Source of the DNA: Dasypus novemcinctus
Lineage: Eukaryota; Chordata; Mammalia; Cingulata; Dasypodidae
Length of the DNA stretch: 64,000 bases
Reading direction: 5' to 3'
NCBI RefSeq assembly: GCF_030445035.2
Contig: NC_080683.1
Location: 90,853,675-90,917,674, forward strand
This document shows, in pieces, positions 26,901 to 35,329 of this stretch (the stretch's first letter is position 1; the number at the start of each line of letters is the position of its first letter). The position numbers were made by a program, and so were the translations under genes. Below the pieces are notes generated by a model that did not search any database, was not told where the DNA came from, and worked only from the letters and a program-made list of their open reading frames with translations.

Positions 26901-29900
26901 CAAAACTTTCAATCTTCCAATCATTTTGAATTTCAGGACTGTGAACAGTAGCTTTTCCCCCAAAAGATTAGCTGAGCACACAAATGAATCATGAAAGAAC
27001 AAACAGCAAGAAAAAGCTACTGTTGTATTACTTTTGTCTTTCACAGACTACTTAGTGTACTAGCAGCATGATTTATCAAACTGACCACTCACTCTTCTTC
27101 CTAGAAACAGTCTATGTCTTGGCTTCCACAATACTACTCTCTAGGATTTTACTCCTATCCCAGAGCCACTCTTCCTCCAACCTTTAAGTATTAAGGGTTT
27201 TTGCAAATTCATTCCTGCATTTAACAAACAGAGCCTCCTAATGTACAAGCTACTGTTTTCGCTGCTTGAGTACACTACCCAAGCAGGATTCTGCCCTAAA
27301 CCCTTCTCTCTCAAGAACGAATCCTGGACCCTTTTTGTCTGTCTATGCTATCATTTTTTTTTTTCTTCCAGTCTTAATACTTTACTAGCTATAGGGTGAT
27401 GAATCCAAAATTTTTGTCTTGCCTCTCTTCCTTGGGCTCCAGGCTCACAGGACCAATTCTCTTTTTGGTATTTTTATTTGAACTTAAATAAGTATCTCTA
27501 TAAGATAAGATGCTCAAAATGGAGCTCTTCCTCAGTCCTTCCAATTTCAGTGAGTGGTATACCACCCACTTAACTGCTTGATCCAGAAACTTAGGAATCA
27601 TCTTTCATTCCATACCACCATCTCCCAGCCCTAACATCACTTCCAATCCATCAACATGTTCTACTGTTTTTACTTCCCAGACCTCTTGCAAATCTGCCCA
27701 TTTCTATTGACTGCAACAATTTCATTTTATGTGGGTACGTGATTCCTGCATCCTGTCCTACATCCCACTACTCCTTAATAATCCTTTCTCCACTCAGGAC
27801 AGCACTCTTCCTCTTAAAACTCTTCAATACAAATTACCACAAAGTCTTGTGTGGTCTGGTTCTCAACTACTGATACACACACAAACACACTAGCTCACTG
27901 TCCCATGGTTCCCCATATCTTTCTTTAGGTCTTCTTTCTGTTAAGTGCATTGAAGTTATTTCTAACTACCTGGCTTTCACAATTTGCAGTGTCTTATGCA
28001 GCAATCTTGTTAAAGACTGGCCCATTCTCTTCTGAAATCTTTCCTATCTGGTCGTCCTATTAAAAGTCCTCTCCCTTATTCTCTAACATATAATCTGTTC
28101 TTTCCTTCTTAGGACTTAACAAAAAAAAAAAAAAAAAAACCCTTGTGCTTAGCTAGCATATAGTAGGAACCAACCCATTTGATATTTCTGAACCCAAAGT
28201 TGACTATGAACAGGTAAGTAAAAGCAGATGGCTAAAGATAAAGAGGAATAAGACATTAGCAGGTACAGACATCTTTACACTTGAGCTTGTCAATCTGACC
28301 TCATCAATGTTTCAGTACTATTACCATGTATAACAGTTATTAATATTTCCTAAGTGATACCACCCTCCCCCAATTCCAACTGTTTTTTTCTTTTAAAATT
28401 TGTCAACAAAAGCTTTTAAAGTTTTTGTGAAGGAAAAATACTTTTTTTTTTTTTGTAGCAAAGGAAACACTTCCTTCTCTAAGGAGAAAAAGAAAAATGT
28501 TTAAATCAGGTGATACCCTCACTCTTGGGCATTAACACTACAGTCAATGTAGAAAAGGGGAAAGAGTGGTAGACAGAGTCAAATAGGGATACTAATCTAT
28601 TTTCATCTGTGAAACAAACAAAACGCTACCCATCCTACCCCTCTGTAACTCAAAATGATTTTAAGAGTAAGAGAAAATGTTATACTAAAGTGATTAATCT
28701 ACAAAAGTAAAGTATTAGTTATTCACCAAAATTTTAAAAATAAGCTTTGGTTAGATAGTGGAGATGTACAGATGATAACAAACCACAGGCATCTGGGTCC
28801 TCAAGAAGCTTATATTCTAGTATGGAGAGAAACAAGTCAGGTGGTAAGAATTACAGGGAAAAAAAATAAGGCAGTAATGGGAACTGGTATTTTATGTAAA
28901 AGTAATTGGGGAGGTTATCTCTGCCTAGAGGAGCCTGCATCAAATCTTGGTGTGTATTTCCATCTTTCTCCCTCATTTCTCTGCAAGCTCTTCTTTCCCC
29001 CACTTCCCAGTAACTTCGTTTTACTGGCCTAACAAAAAAGTAATTGGGAAAAGCCTCTTTGATAAGGTGAAATTTGAAAACAGAAGTTATCCGAGGAAAG
29101 AAGTTTGAGGCATAAAAAAATCAGTTTCATTTTTAAAAAACAGCTTTGAGATATATAAGTAACACATCATACAAGGTGTACAAGTCAATGAGTTTTAGTA
29201 TATTCACAGATAAAACCAGCGATCATTCTTCTATCCCTCTCCTTTCAATCTCACTTTCTATTTTGGACATTTCATGTGTGTAAAATCATATAGTGTTTTT
29301 TTTGTGACTGGCTTCTTTCCTTTAGCATGAGATTTTGAAGGTTCATCCATGTTGTAGCATCTTTTCAGTATATATAATCAATACCATTGTTATTTAGGAA
29401 CTGCTGCTGTAATTCATTCAGCACACTGACTTGCCCAAATAAACAATTATTTTTTTCAAATGGATTATAAAGATTAATACTAAGGCTAAGAACCCATGCC
29501 ATGTATTAAAGGTCAAAGAAAGATTCTGGCACTACTGTTACACATTAAAGTCTAGTAAAATCTGACAATATTTGGCTGTCAAGTAGAATTCTCATAATTT
29601 GCTAGTGTATGGAATAAACCAGGAAGCATGATTTTGGTAACTTATTTATTTTATCTTTGCATAGAGGTCGGTGCTTTTTTCTCTGACATTGGTTTCCAAA
29701 CATTTTGATTATGCATACCTGTTAGGGTGAGGGACTGGGGGAAATCGAGTAGAGCAGTATGTGTACAATTACATAAATAACATATATATATATAACCCTA
29801 TTATAAACATCACAAAACAGACATTGAATATGGTTGGTCTCAAGTTTAATTCGAAACGAAGTATAGTCAATATTTCATCAAGATGAAGTATTAAAATGTA

Positions 29901-32900
29901 CTGTAATTAAAGCTTAACCAATTGTAAGTGGTTTGCTAACTACATTTAAACTTAAGCATAGAAACTGCATAATTTTGGGGTCAGAAGGGACGTTGATGAC
30001 TTCCAACATCATTGTACAGATTACTGATGATCATGCAGTATGTTAAAAAACAAAAACAACCAAGATTTTAGAAATGTTTTTGGAAACTTCTGAAGTATTA
30101 GTCTAGGTAAGAACTAAGAGAAGTAAGGTATCCAAAGACTTAGAACCAACATTCCAGTATTCTAAAGGCTGCAATACTAAAGAGTACAAAAAACACAAAG
30201 AAAAATGCACATAATCTTTCACTGAGGTGAAAACAGTCACAAAGGTAGAAATTCTGTCACTAAGAAGCACATAAAAGCTTGCCTAATATCGTAGCAGTAA
30301 GCCTAAACGTATGGTTATAGAATTTGCCACTCTCCTTTCTTTTTTATCTTTCTTCCTTCTACTTCCTTTACCAACAAATTAAAATGAGAAAAATTAGGCA
30401 TATTCAGGCCCTATTAATACCGATATTACCTGCCCCTGATACATGTCATATACCTTGTCATATAATTCTTTGGTACAGAAGCCATTTTACTTGATCCTCT
30501 TCCTTCACACTTAAGGAAACATACTATCACATTAATAATTAGCATAATGATATTTATCCAACTTTTAAACATCTCTGCAAAATATTTTTTTAGGCACACA
30601 CACAAATCTAAACGGAGCTGACCCCTCCGTGAATATTTAAAATGTAAGCAATTAAAATTTCCATTCTAAAGATGAGTCAAGTAAGAGCGACAAAAGACAG
30701 GTAACCCATCAGATTTTCAAATTATGTTAGTTAAACTCCTGATTGGTGGTTCCCTGGTAAAGCAGTCTGAATAGTCTACAAGAAAGTATTGGTTAAATCA
30801 CAATCACAGGACTCTCAAATATTCTCACTCTACCTATCAAGTTTGCCTTCTGCCTTTGGGAACAGGGCCTATCCCCGGTATCTTTAACAAAGGTTTATCA
30901 TCAATGGGCCCAGGAACAAACAGCTGTTAGAAAACTAGTACACAATTATACCTTTCGGTTCTACAGTTCAAACTTGGTGACAAGTTACTAGGCGCTCACT
31001 TCCATCAGTTACTACCAACAGCAACTAACAACTGCAGGAAGAGCCTTAGCAATAGTTTCCCTGGCCTTTTAAACCTTCCCTCATCATCTGTCAAGAACAA
31101 ATCTCTAAAACTTAGAAATGTAGCATTTTAAAATTTAACTTATGCACATGGTTATTTACCTTCCAATTCGGTCAGGGAAAGCAGGCTAGGGTTTTGTCCA
31201 TACCCTAAAATACTGAAGAATACACAGGAATTCTTAAAGAATGAACTTTAAAATGAAATTCATGTTAAAATTAAAATATACCCATATCTCCACAAGGGCA
31301 TAATTCCAAATCAATTTACATTACATAGGTATGCAGTCCACTCAAAAATATTTCTAAATATAGCTTACTATTTTGAATTAGCTATCACAGATCAATTTAG
31401 TTTTGTCTGATAAAATTTTAGATTTTTATACAAACGACTTAAAACACGGTTTATTTTAACCTTGCTAACTGAAAAGATGTGGTACTGCAATTTTCAAGTG
31501 CAGATAGGATTTATTCTAACCTAGAACTCCAGGGTCTTTTCCAACTCTCTAAGATTTTGTGATTAAAATACACCAAATGCAGGAAACCGCTTTCAAACTT
31601 CGTATTCCTTTCATACAAATTAGATAGGGCCGTTCAGGTCATTGAGTCCTAGCCTCTTTGGTAAATTTTGCAATTCCTTTTCTCAAGAGCAACCTACTAG
31701 AAACTATTTACTCGTTAAGCATCTGTTTAAATCTGTAAAACAGGTTACTGCTTATTTAGTATAATTTAGAGTGGCACAGGAAACACAATTCACATTTAAT
31801 GCTACTGCTCAAAATCCAACTTAAGAACCACTGAAATCACTTTTTAAAAATTCACTGAACTATGAGCTCGCTCAAGTCTACCTGATGAAACTATTTAGTA
31901 CTCTGCACTACTACTCAAAGTTCGGCTACACCGGGATTCCCACCACCTAGGCACAGGCTTCACAAGCAAGATGTCAATGCTGTTCTAAACCTCCAAACAG
32001 GGTGAAATTTCCTGATCGAACAAAGAGCAACAAAGAAGTGGGTGGTAACCACCACCTCTCTCAGAGAGGCAAGCCAGGACCCATCGAATCCGATCTGCAA
32101 CACAAGCAGTAACTGCTCCACGTTTCCCTAAGACCTCCTTTTATTTCCCGGGAAGACCAACTGCCTGAAACTCGAAAACCCTAATTTTTACCGAGGAAGT
32201 GGAACTCTTTCATTTGCACCCTGAGCAAGTGGCGTTCAAAGAACCCGGTTAACAAAGAATGACGGAGCTCACGCAGAACACGGGTGTGAGTGTGCCACGG
32301 GCCGGACGTGGGCCCACCTTAGTAACTACCCTCAAGCACCGACCGGGTGGATGGGTCAGGGGTGAAACGAGAAGACACTGGCAGAAACAGAGAACGAGGG
32401 GAAGGGAGAGACGGCGGGGAAGGGGGAGGGAAGAGGGCTGGAGGGGTGGAGCTCACGGCCGCAGGGCTTTGTGTAGTCAGGGTCGGGGGAGAAGATAGTT
32501 TGACCCGGGGGGGAGGGGTCAAGTATAGGAGGCCTGCACAGCGCACCCCAAAACCTCGCTCACCGGAAAGGCGTGAGGGAAGGCCGACCCCATCGCCACC
32601 ACCTCCAAGCGGGGTAGGCCGGCTCCGTCCCCAAAGGCGGGTCCCTGGGGGCGGAGGGCCGCAGAGCCGGAGGGAGGGGGCAGAAGGAAGTGGGGGGGTC
32701 GACCAGCTCCCGCCGCAGAGTCCGCGCGAGCCGCTCGGGGAGACCCCGGGTCGGGAACGGGTTAAGATGCGGCCAAGCATCGGCCCCTCCTCCTTCCCAC
32801 CCCGCAGCACCAGCGCCCACTCGCGACGGCGGCCGCGGAGCCGGGCCCGGCGTGGCCACGAGCCCGCGGTCCCAGCCCTGCCCGCCCACCCTCCAGCCGG

Positions 32901-32965
32901 GCCGGCCTCTCACCATCGTAGTAATAGCAGACTTTCTTCTTGCCGCCTCCCTGACTGTACGCCAT
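5899..32965 (-). CDS. HDAC2: Histone deacetylase 2, complete 14-exon coding region
   Basis: Joined minus-strand coding exons: 32965-32914, 23026-22914, 21865-21748, 20339-20265, 19950-19812, 17483-17342, 16217-16125, 16044-15936, 11172-11032, 10806-10698, 10062-9932, 9135-8980, 6647-6590, 5929-5899. They sum to 1467 nt (488 aa plus stop), every junction is GT/AG, and the reading phase stays consistent throughout. The product is a nuclear zinc-dependent lysine deacetylase that removes acetyl groups from histones in the Sin3, NuRD and CoREST corepressor complexes (family knowledge). Visible here are the tandem active-site histidines 141/142, the zinc ligands D177, H179 and D265, catalytic-pocket Y304, inositol-phosphate contacts K32, R271 and R307, and acidic-tail CK2 serines 394, 422 and 424. 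HDAC2 rather than HDAC1 is called from the N-terminus ([11 protein letters not shown]) and from the tail ending SEQLNNP. No stop, frameshift or missing key residue was found. Confidence 0.97.
6590..6647 (-). CDS. HDAC2: HDAC2 coding exon 13
   Basis: Encodes Asp460 to the first two bases of Gly479 ([18 protein letters not shown]). It is a 58-nt exon in the disordered lysine/glutamate-rich tail. The acceptor is TTTTTTAG and the donor is GTAAAT. Confidence 0.95.
6740..6972 (+). repeat. DAS SINE, two tRNA-like units
   Basis: Two successive tRNA-like modules (AGTGGTTGAGCACC ... and AGTGGTTGAGTGCC ... GGTTCAATTCCC) separated by an A-rich linker, in HDAC2 intron 12. Confidence 0.8.
7203..7525 (+). 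repeat. DAS SINE, dimeric form
   Basis: Two tRNA-related heads (from about 7210 and 7370) each followed by a body with GACACAGCAAG-like blocks, ending in AATAAACAAATAAAT. Same structure as 25951-26290. Confidence 0.8.
8148..8560 (+). repeat. Long DAS SINE
   Basis: Full-length element starting GGGAAGCGGATTTGGCCC and ending in an A-rich tail. It is flanked by an exact 12-bp target duplication, GAAAAATACTAG, at 8136-8147 and 8561-8572. Confidence 0.93.
8980..9135 (-). CDS. HDAC2: HDAC2 coding exon 12 (acidic/lysine tail)
   Basis: Encodes Ile408 to the first base of Asp460. It holds the CK2 cluster with Ser422 and Ser424 ([13 protein letters not shown]) and the lysine-rich nuclear-localisation-like stretch. 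The last complete codon is GCA (Ala459), where I recall Thr in human. The donor GTCAGA at 8979-8974 departs from consensus, but phase and protein require it. Confidence 0.95.
9450..9484 (+). repeat. (TAAAA)n microsatellite
   Basis: Seven tandem TAAAA units in HDAC2 intron 11. Confidence 0.95.
9932..10062 (-). CDS. HDAC2: HDAC2 coding exon 11
   Basis: Encodes Lys364 to the first base of Ile408. It passes from the catalytic domain into the regulatory tail and includes CK2-site Ser394 within [10 protein letters not shown]. The acceptor is AATTTAG and the donor is GTAAGA. Confidence 0.97.
10168..10350 (+). repeat. MIR SINE
   Basis: Retains MIR landmarks: ACATTTATTGAGCACTGA, TATTAACTCATTTAATCC, and the CACACAGCTAGTTAGTGG box. 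It lies in HDAC2 intron 10. Confidence 0.85.
10698..10806 (-). CDS. HDAC2: HDAC2 coding exon 10
   Basis: Encodes Glu328 to the first two bases of Lys364 ([19 protein letters not shown]...), the end of the deacetylase domain. The acceptor is TTTTGTAG and the donor is GTAAGA. Confidence 0.97.
11032..11172 (-). CDS. HDAC2: HDAC2 coding exon 9 (catalytic tyrosine)
   Basis: Encodes Gly281 to the first base of Glu328. The [15 protein letters not shown] motif supplies Tyr304, which stabilises the tetrahedral intermediate, and Arg307. The acceptor is TTTTAG and the donor is GTAAGT. Confidence 0.97.
11436..11605 (+). repeat. DAS SINE, partial
   Basis: A single tRNA-like head (GTGGTTCAAGCCACTGGGC) and the GCAAACAATGAGGGGG tail block shared with the dimeric elements. 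Confidence 0.75.
12968..13167 (+). mobile_element. MER20 (hAT-Charlie MITE)
   Basis: Starts TAGTGGTTCTCACTGGGG and ends GGTTGAGAAACCCTG, with GGATGCTGCTAA-like and CTATAACGCATAAGACAGC-like blocks typical of MER20. It is flanked by a degenerate 8-bp duplication (CTCAAGAG / CTCTAGTG, 6 of 8 match), as expected for hAT. Confidence 0.88.
13240..14489 (+). mobile_element. Probable old L1 3' sequence
   Basis: Includes a block near 13810-13890 (CTATACCCAAACTATCAGTC ... AGACATACAAG) seen in older mammalian L1 3' regions. Includes a G homopolymer at about 13540-13553. Boundaries uncertain. Confidence 0.4.
14490..14740 (+). mobile_element. L1 3' end
   Basis: Ends with the block CATATGGGAATCCCCTAT ... 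GTAACATTTTGGG and an A-rich AAAATAAATAAAG tail. The same 3' end type is present at 18890-19130 and, inverted, at 49500-50340. Confidence 0.7.
15340..15757 (+). repeat. Long DAS SINE
   Basis: Near-full-length copy with A box (TGGCCCAGTGGTTAGGGCG) and B-box region, ending in (AAAT)n. Target duplication TATGCATATATA / TATGTATATATA at 15328-15339 and 15758-15769. It lies in intron 8, antisense to HDAC2. Confidence 0.92.
15936..16044 (-). CDS. HDAC2: HDAC2 coding exon 8 (third zinc ligand)
   Basis: Encodes Ile245 to the first base of Gly281. The [13 protein letters not shown] motif supplies zinc ligand Asp265 and inositol-phosphate contact Arg271. The acceptor is ACATAG and the donor is GTAAGC. 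Confidence 0.97.
16125..16217 (-). CDS. HDAC2: HDAC2 coding exon 7
   Basis: Encodes Asp214 to Pro244, exactly 31 codons ([19 protein letters not shown]...). It is a phase-0 exon, so skipping it would not shift the frame. The acceptor is TATTTTAG and the donor is GTAAGT. Confidence 0.97.
16218..17341 (-). other. HDAC2: HDAC2 intron 6
   Basis: AT-rich intron of 1.1 kb with no recognised repeat. Confidence 0.8.
17342..17483 (-). CDS. HDAC2: HDAC2 coding exon 6 (zinc ligands)
   Basis: Encodes Lys166 to Arg213. The motif [16 protein letters not shown] supplies the zinc ligands Asp177 and His179. The acceptor is TTTCTAG and the donor is GTAAGA at 17341-17336. An in-frame ATG upstream at 17494 lies in the intron and is not a start. 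Confidence 0.97.
17740..18000 (-). mobile_element. hAT-like non-autonomous DNA element
   Basis: Resembles, inverted, the abundant mammalian element containing GGCCAAATTTGGCC-like and GTATTGCCTATGGCTTCTTT blocks. The family name is not certain and the terminal repeats are degraded. Confidence 0.5.
18087..19135 (+). mobile_element. 5'-truncated L1, 3' UTR end
   Basis: Non-coding 3' portion of a xenarthran-type L1. The end block (ATATGGGAATCCTCTATAT ... TTTATGTATTCTAAAGC) and A-rich tail match the copy at 14490-14740. A 128-codon open stretch at 18085-18471 lies across the element's 5' boundary and mostly in its non-coding part; I do not regard it as a gene. Confidence 0.65.
19812..19950 (-). 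CDS. HDAC2: HDAC2 coding exon 5 (catalytic histidines)
   Basis: Encodes Ala120 to the first two bases of Lys166. It carries the GGLHHAKK motif, in which His141 and His142 are the general acid/base pair of class I HDACs, followed by the GFCYVND motif. The acceptor is CTCTTAG and the donor is GTAAGT at 19811-19806. Confidence 0.97.
20046..20064 (+). repeat. Poly(A) run
   Basis: A 19-base A homopolymer in HDAC2 intron 4. Confidence 0.9.
20265..20339 (-). CDS. HDAC2: HDAC2 coding exon 4
   Basis: Encodes Phe95 to the first base of Ala120 ([17 protein letters not shown]...). This includes the conserved D-C-P-V-F loop near the rim of the active-site channel. The acceptor is TTCACAG and the donor is GTAAGT. 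Length is 75 nt: 2 nt plus 24 codons plus 1 nt. Confidence 0.97.
20340..21747 (-). other. HDAC2: HDAC2 intron 3
   Basis: AT-rich intron of 1.4 kb. I recognise no repeat or conserved element in it. Confidence 0.8.
21748..21865 (-). CDS. HDAC2: HDAC2 coding exon 3
   Basis: Encodes Arg56 to Arg94 plus the first base of Phe95 ([18 protein letters not shown]...). The acceptor is TTCACAG and the donor is GTACGT. The translated sequence matches the family without gaps. Confidence 0.97.
22130..22585 (+). mobile_element. L2 LINE 3' end
   Basis: Pyrimidine-rich L2-like sequence ending in the typical ACAGTGTTTTATACAC ... TATGCTCAATAAATATT block, in HDAC2 intron 2. Confidence 0.65.
22914..23026 (-). 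CDS. HDAC2: HDAC2 coding exon 2
   Basis: Encodes Gly18 to Tyr55, the start of the deacetylase fold ([17 protein letters not shown]...). It includes Lys32, an inositol-phosphate contact in class I HDACs. The acceptor is ...TTTTAG and the donor is GTGAGT at 22913-22908. Phase is 2 nt plus 37 codons. Confidence 0.97.
23453..23882 (+). repeat. Long DAS SINE
   Basis: Starts GGAAGCGGATATGGCTCAACTG and ends in AAATAAATAAATC plus poly(A), in intron 1. Long open frames on both strands (120-145 codons) are SINE artefacts that recur in other copies. Confidence 0.88.
25070..25265 (+). repeat. MIR SINE
   Basis: Contains GAACATTTATTCAGAG, AGGTATTATTACTTAG and TACTTGAGGAAAGTAAG in MIR order. Confidence 0.7.
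25423..25592 (+). repeat. Short DAS SINE, two units
   Basis: Two tRNA-Ala-like heads (CAGCTCAGTGGCTGAGTGAC ... GGTTCAATCCCC, then TAGCTCAGTGGTTGAGCGCC) in tandem. Very close to a tRNA with A and B boxes, but with no intact cloverleaf end. Confidence 0.8.
25951..26290 (+). repeat. DAS SINE, dimeric form
   Basis: Same two-headed layout as 7203-7525, ending GCACAAACAATGAGGAGGTG plus A-rich tail. Confidence 0.8.
26291..26385 (+). repeat. Short DAS SINE, single unit
   Basis: A single tRNA-Ala-like unit (TAGCTCAAGTGGTTGAACAC ... GGTTCAATCCCTGG) immediately after the dimeric SINE. Confidence 0.8.
27120..28165 (+). mobile_element. L2 LINE-like sequence
   Basis: Pyrimidine-rich, with L2-like blocks (AAACTCTTCAATACAAATT, TGTGGTCTGG) and a terminal CTTAGC...ATAGTAGGAAC block after a poly(A) run. 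Highly diverged; boundaries approximate. Confidence 0.5.
29130..29420 (-). mobile_element. Old L1 (L1M-class) fragment
   Basis: Matches, inverted, the common mammalian L1 block with GTATATTCACAGA, TTGGACATTTCAT and GGTTCATCCATGTTGTAGCA, in HDAC2 intron 1. Confidence 0.75.
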
Positions 32966-33680
32966 GGGCTGGCTCCCCGGTCGCCTCCGGGCTCCGGCTC
33001 CTCCTCCTACTGCTGCTGCCCCCGCGGTTCAGCGGGGAAGAGAAAAGGGCTGGGGCGAAGGCGGGGGTGGCAGTCCCGGAGGAAAGAGCAGGTCGGAGAG
33101 AGAAGAGAAGGGGGCGGCGGGAGGAGTCGATAGGGCCCCGCTGAGGGGCCAAGAGAGCGGAGCTGGGGGCGGCAGAGGCGCCAACTCGCGACACTGGGGA
33201 GGGGGAGGGGGCGGCCAAACCACCTCGGGAGGCCGTGGGGAGGTGGGACGTGTCCACTGAGACCTTCGGGGGGAAGGCAAGGGCACGCCTACAGGAAGAG
33301 GCCTCTTCAGCCTTAGGATAAAAATCCTCCTAATGATGAACAAATTGCGGAAGGCGGCACGAAGTACAGTTGCAAAACTAGGAAAAAAAGAGCAAACTTT
33401 TCCTTTCCAGGTAGAAAAGGGAGCGTGGAGCCTGGTTGACGACCCACCCCCTCAGATCTTTACACAGTGGTTGCGCCTGTCCCGAGCCTGCGCAGTCGAC
33501 GCCTTCCCAACCGTAGCCCTGGCTGTCTAGACCCCATCCGCGTCGTTCCGCGCCGCCCCGCGCCGCTCCCCTCCCCCACTGTCGCGAAGCTCCCGCCGGA
33601 TGCGACCACGTGCGGATGGAAGACCACCCTCGCGCGCCTTCCGGCTCGTAATGCCTGCAGGACTGCGGCCCTCGGCCTCG
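32240..33680. promoter_or_regulatory. HDAC2: CpG island with HDAC2 promoter and 5' UTR
   Basis: An abrupt GC- and CpG-rich block in an otherwise AT-rich region, centred on HDAC2 exon 1 and extending about 0.7 kb to either side of the ATG. It contains many GGGCGG-like GC boxes, a CACGTG E-box at 33607-33612 and an NRF1-like half site (CCTGCGCAGT) at 33487-33496. No TATA box is evident near the expected start. Long open frames here on both strands reflect few stop codons in GC-rich DNA and are not genes. Confidence 0.85.
32914..32965 (-). CDS. HDAC2: HDAC2 coding exon 1 (start codon)
   Basis: Encodes residues 1-17 and the first base of Gly18. The start ATG is 32965-32963. Its context has G at +4 but C at -3, so it is not a perfect Kozak site. 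The start is fixed by the HDAC2-specific N-terminus [17 protein letters not shown]. The donor is GTGAGA at 32913-32908. The exon lies inside the CpG island. Confidence 0.97.
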
Positions 33681-33689
33681 GTACCTGTT

Positions 33690-34929
33690 CGCCTCGGTTT
33701 TCTCATTTTTCCTTTATTTCATCATTTTTGGTGAAGTACTGACCTGTCAAGGGGACTATTAACAAACGTTAAGGAGAGGAGTATAGTGTCTGGATTTAAA
33801 TTAGTATTTATAGAACACCTTTATGGGTAAGGCATGGTTCTTTTCATTTGCATTTATATGTTTCATTTATATGTATTTATAATAGATATTTCTTATTTCA
33901 TTTAAGACTCCCAACGACGTAGGGATGTAAATACTATTTCTATTCCTTTTTAATGGAGGCAGGTTAAGGAACTTGATCCTTTCAAGTCCTCAGAGTTCAG
34001 AGATTTGAACTCGGCCTTTCTCCGAATTCCAGGTACTCTTAAGCAACGTTATTCGGCTACTTCTGCTGCTGGCTGGACACTGGAAGATTGGGTCAGGGAG
34101 CAAAAAGAAAGAAAGGACTTTCAAAACTCTTGGAAGTTAAATACTTTTGTCCCCGTGGTCATTGAATCAAAAAACATTTTTCAAGCACCTGCTCTAAGTG
34201 AACTGCTTTATATACAATGGGGGATAGCAGGGAGGATTGACCAGTCTTTCAGTCTTTCAGGGTAACATCTATCCCAAGGATATCTTTCACAATTCCCCCC
34301 ACAGAGCCCACTTTCTTACACCCTCCCAAAAAGGAGGCCTTAATTGGCGCATGAACCAGTTGGAGCCACGATGGAAAACTCCCTTCTATTTTGTTGTTAG
34401 ACTTTAAAGTCCCCAAGTTGGTCATACTAAAGTAGCAATTTTTCTGCCCCCCCATCCCCCAAAAGCCTTAGAAAAAGGAAGTCCATGACAACACACACCC
34501 TCTCCCTTGCCATCATGTATTTAATAAGCAATTCAGGTGATTGATGCAGTTAAAAGAATCCACAGTGTGAGAAACATTGGTCTAGAGGTAAAGTTAATTA
34601 CATGGTATTGACTATCTACCTTTTGCTCTATGAAGTCCAAAATCACTGGTAGATTCTGAAAATAGCATAGGTTACATTAGTAGAAACTCATGTTCTTTCC
34701 CTAGAGCCAACCTGGTAACTCTAAAAACGAAACTTTATTTCCTTCAAGAAGACTTCTGAATCGTCCCTGGGAGTCTGTTTTCTCTGCTCTTCACGCTCTT
34801 CAAGTGCCCTGTAGCCCTCTAGCTCACTGGTAGTATCCATGTTGCCCACAATGTGTCCCATTAGAATATAGCTCCATGGGAAGAGGATCCATGTCTATTG
34901 ATACAGTTCAACTCATGAAAGGCATGAAT
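33690..34929. other. Upstream flank of HDAC2
   Basis: Contains a MIR (33800-34033) and, at about 34730-34925, an L2-like 3' block (GAATATAGCTCCATGGGAAG ...). No gene is supported. A divergent noncoding transcript from the CpG island would run through here, but nothing in the sequence proves one. Confidence 0.6.
33800..34033 (+). repeat. MIR SINE
   Basis: Diverged MIR: TTTATAGAACACCTTTATGGG, CATTTAAGACTCCCAACGA, then the AGAGATTTGAACTCGG end block. Confidence 0.65.
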
Positions 34930-35322
34930 TGGTGTGGTCGCAAGACCAAAGAACACAGCTGGCATTTAATCAAGCATAAGCTTTATTGGAACTTATGGAC
35001 AGGAAAGAATCTCTGATGGCGGCAGTTCAGAGAGTCAAGATAGCGCTCTGCAAAGATACAGAGAAATGAGGGGTGATATAAGGGGTTTCAGAACAAGCAC
35101 ATTCCACAGGGTATGAGAACAGAGTTTCTGCAGGATCACATGAAGCGTACATGTGGGTCTGGTGATGTTTTCACTATGCTTGTAGAAGAACGTTTACCAA
35201 GCACATTTACTGCTTTGGGAAGATTATAATTGATGATGTGGTCTATGTATTCCCCCCTCTCTGGGAAGGATTGTTAACCTTTAAATTATTTCTGAGGATT
35301 TAGAGGGGGAGCCTGAACCCCA
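34930..35322 (-). repeat. 3' LTR of the 35-42 kb provirus
   Basis: Plus strand starts TGGTGTGGTCGCAAGACC and ends GAACCCCA. It aligns along its length with 41662-42067. Minus-strand AATAAAGCTT lies near its 3' end. The polypurine tract-like AAATGGGGGTGGATTG precedes it on the minus strand. Confidence 0.8.
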
Positions 35323-35329
35323 CAATCCA

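Larger units (their letters stand above)
23027..32913 (-). other. HDAC2: HDAC2 intron 1 (about 9.9 kb)
   Basis: The largest intron. It contains DAS SINEs (23453-23882, 25423-25592, 25951-26385), a MIR (25070-25265), L2-like sequence (27120-28165) and an old L1 fragment (29130-29420). I recognise nothing in 23883-25069, 26386-27119, 28166-29129 or 29421-32239. Old or unique sequence near the promoter, about 30-32 kb, could hold enhancers, but nothing specific is seen. Confidence 0.8.

Noticed and set aside
32319-33343. Open frames up to 265 codons on both strands around HDAC2 exon 1
   Set aside because: They lie in the CpG island, overlap each other in several frames, are low-complexity Pro/Arg/Gly-rich and include HDAC2 5' UTR and intron sequence.
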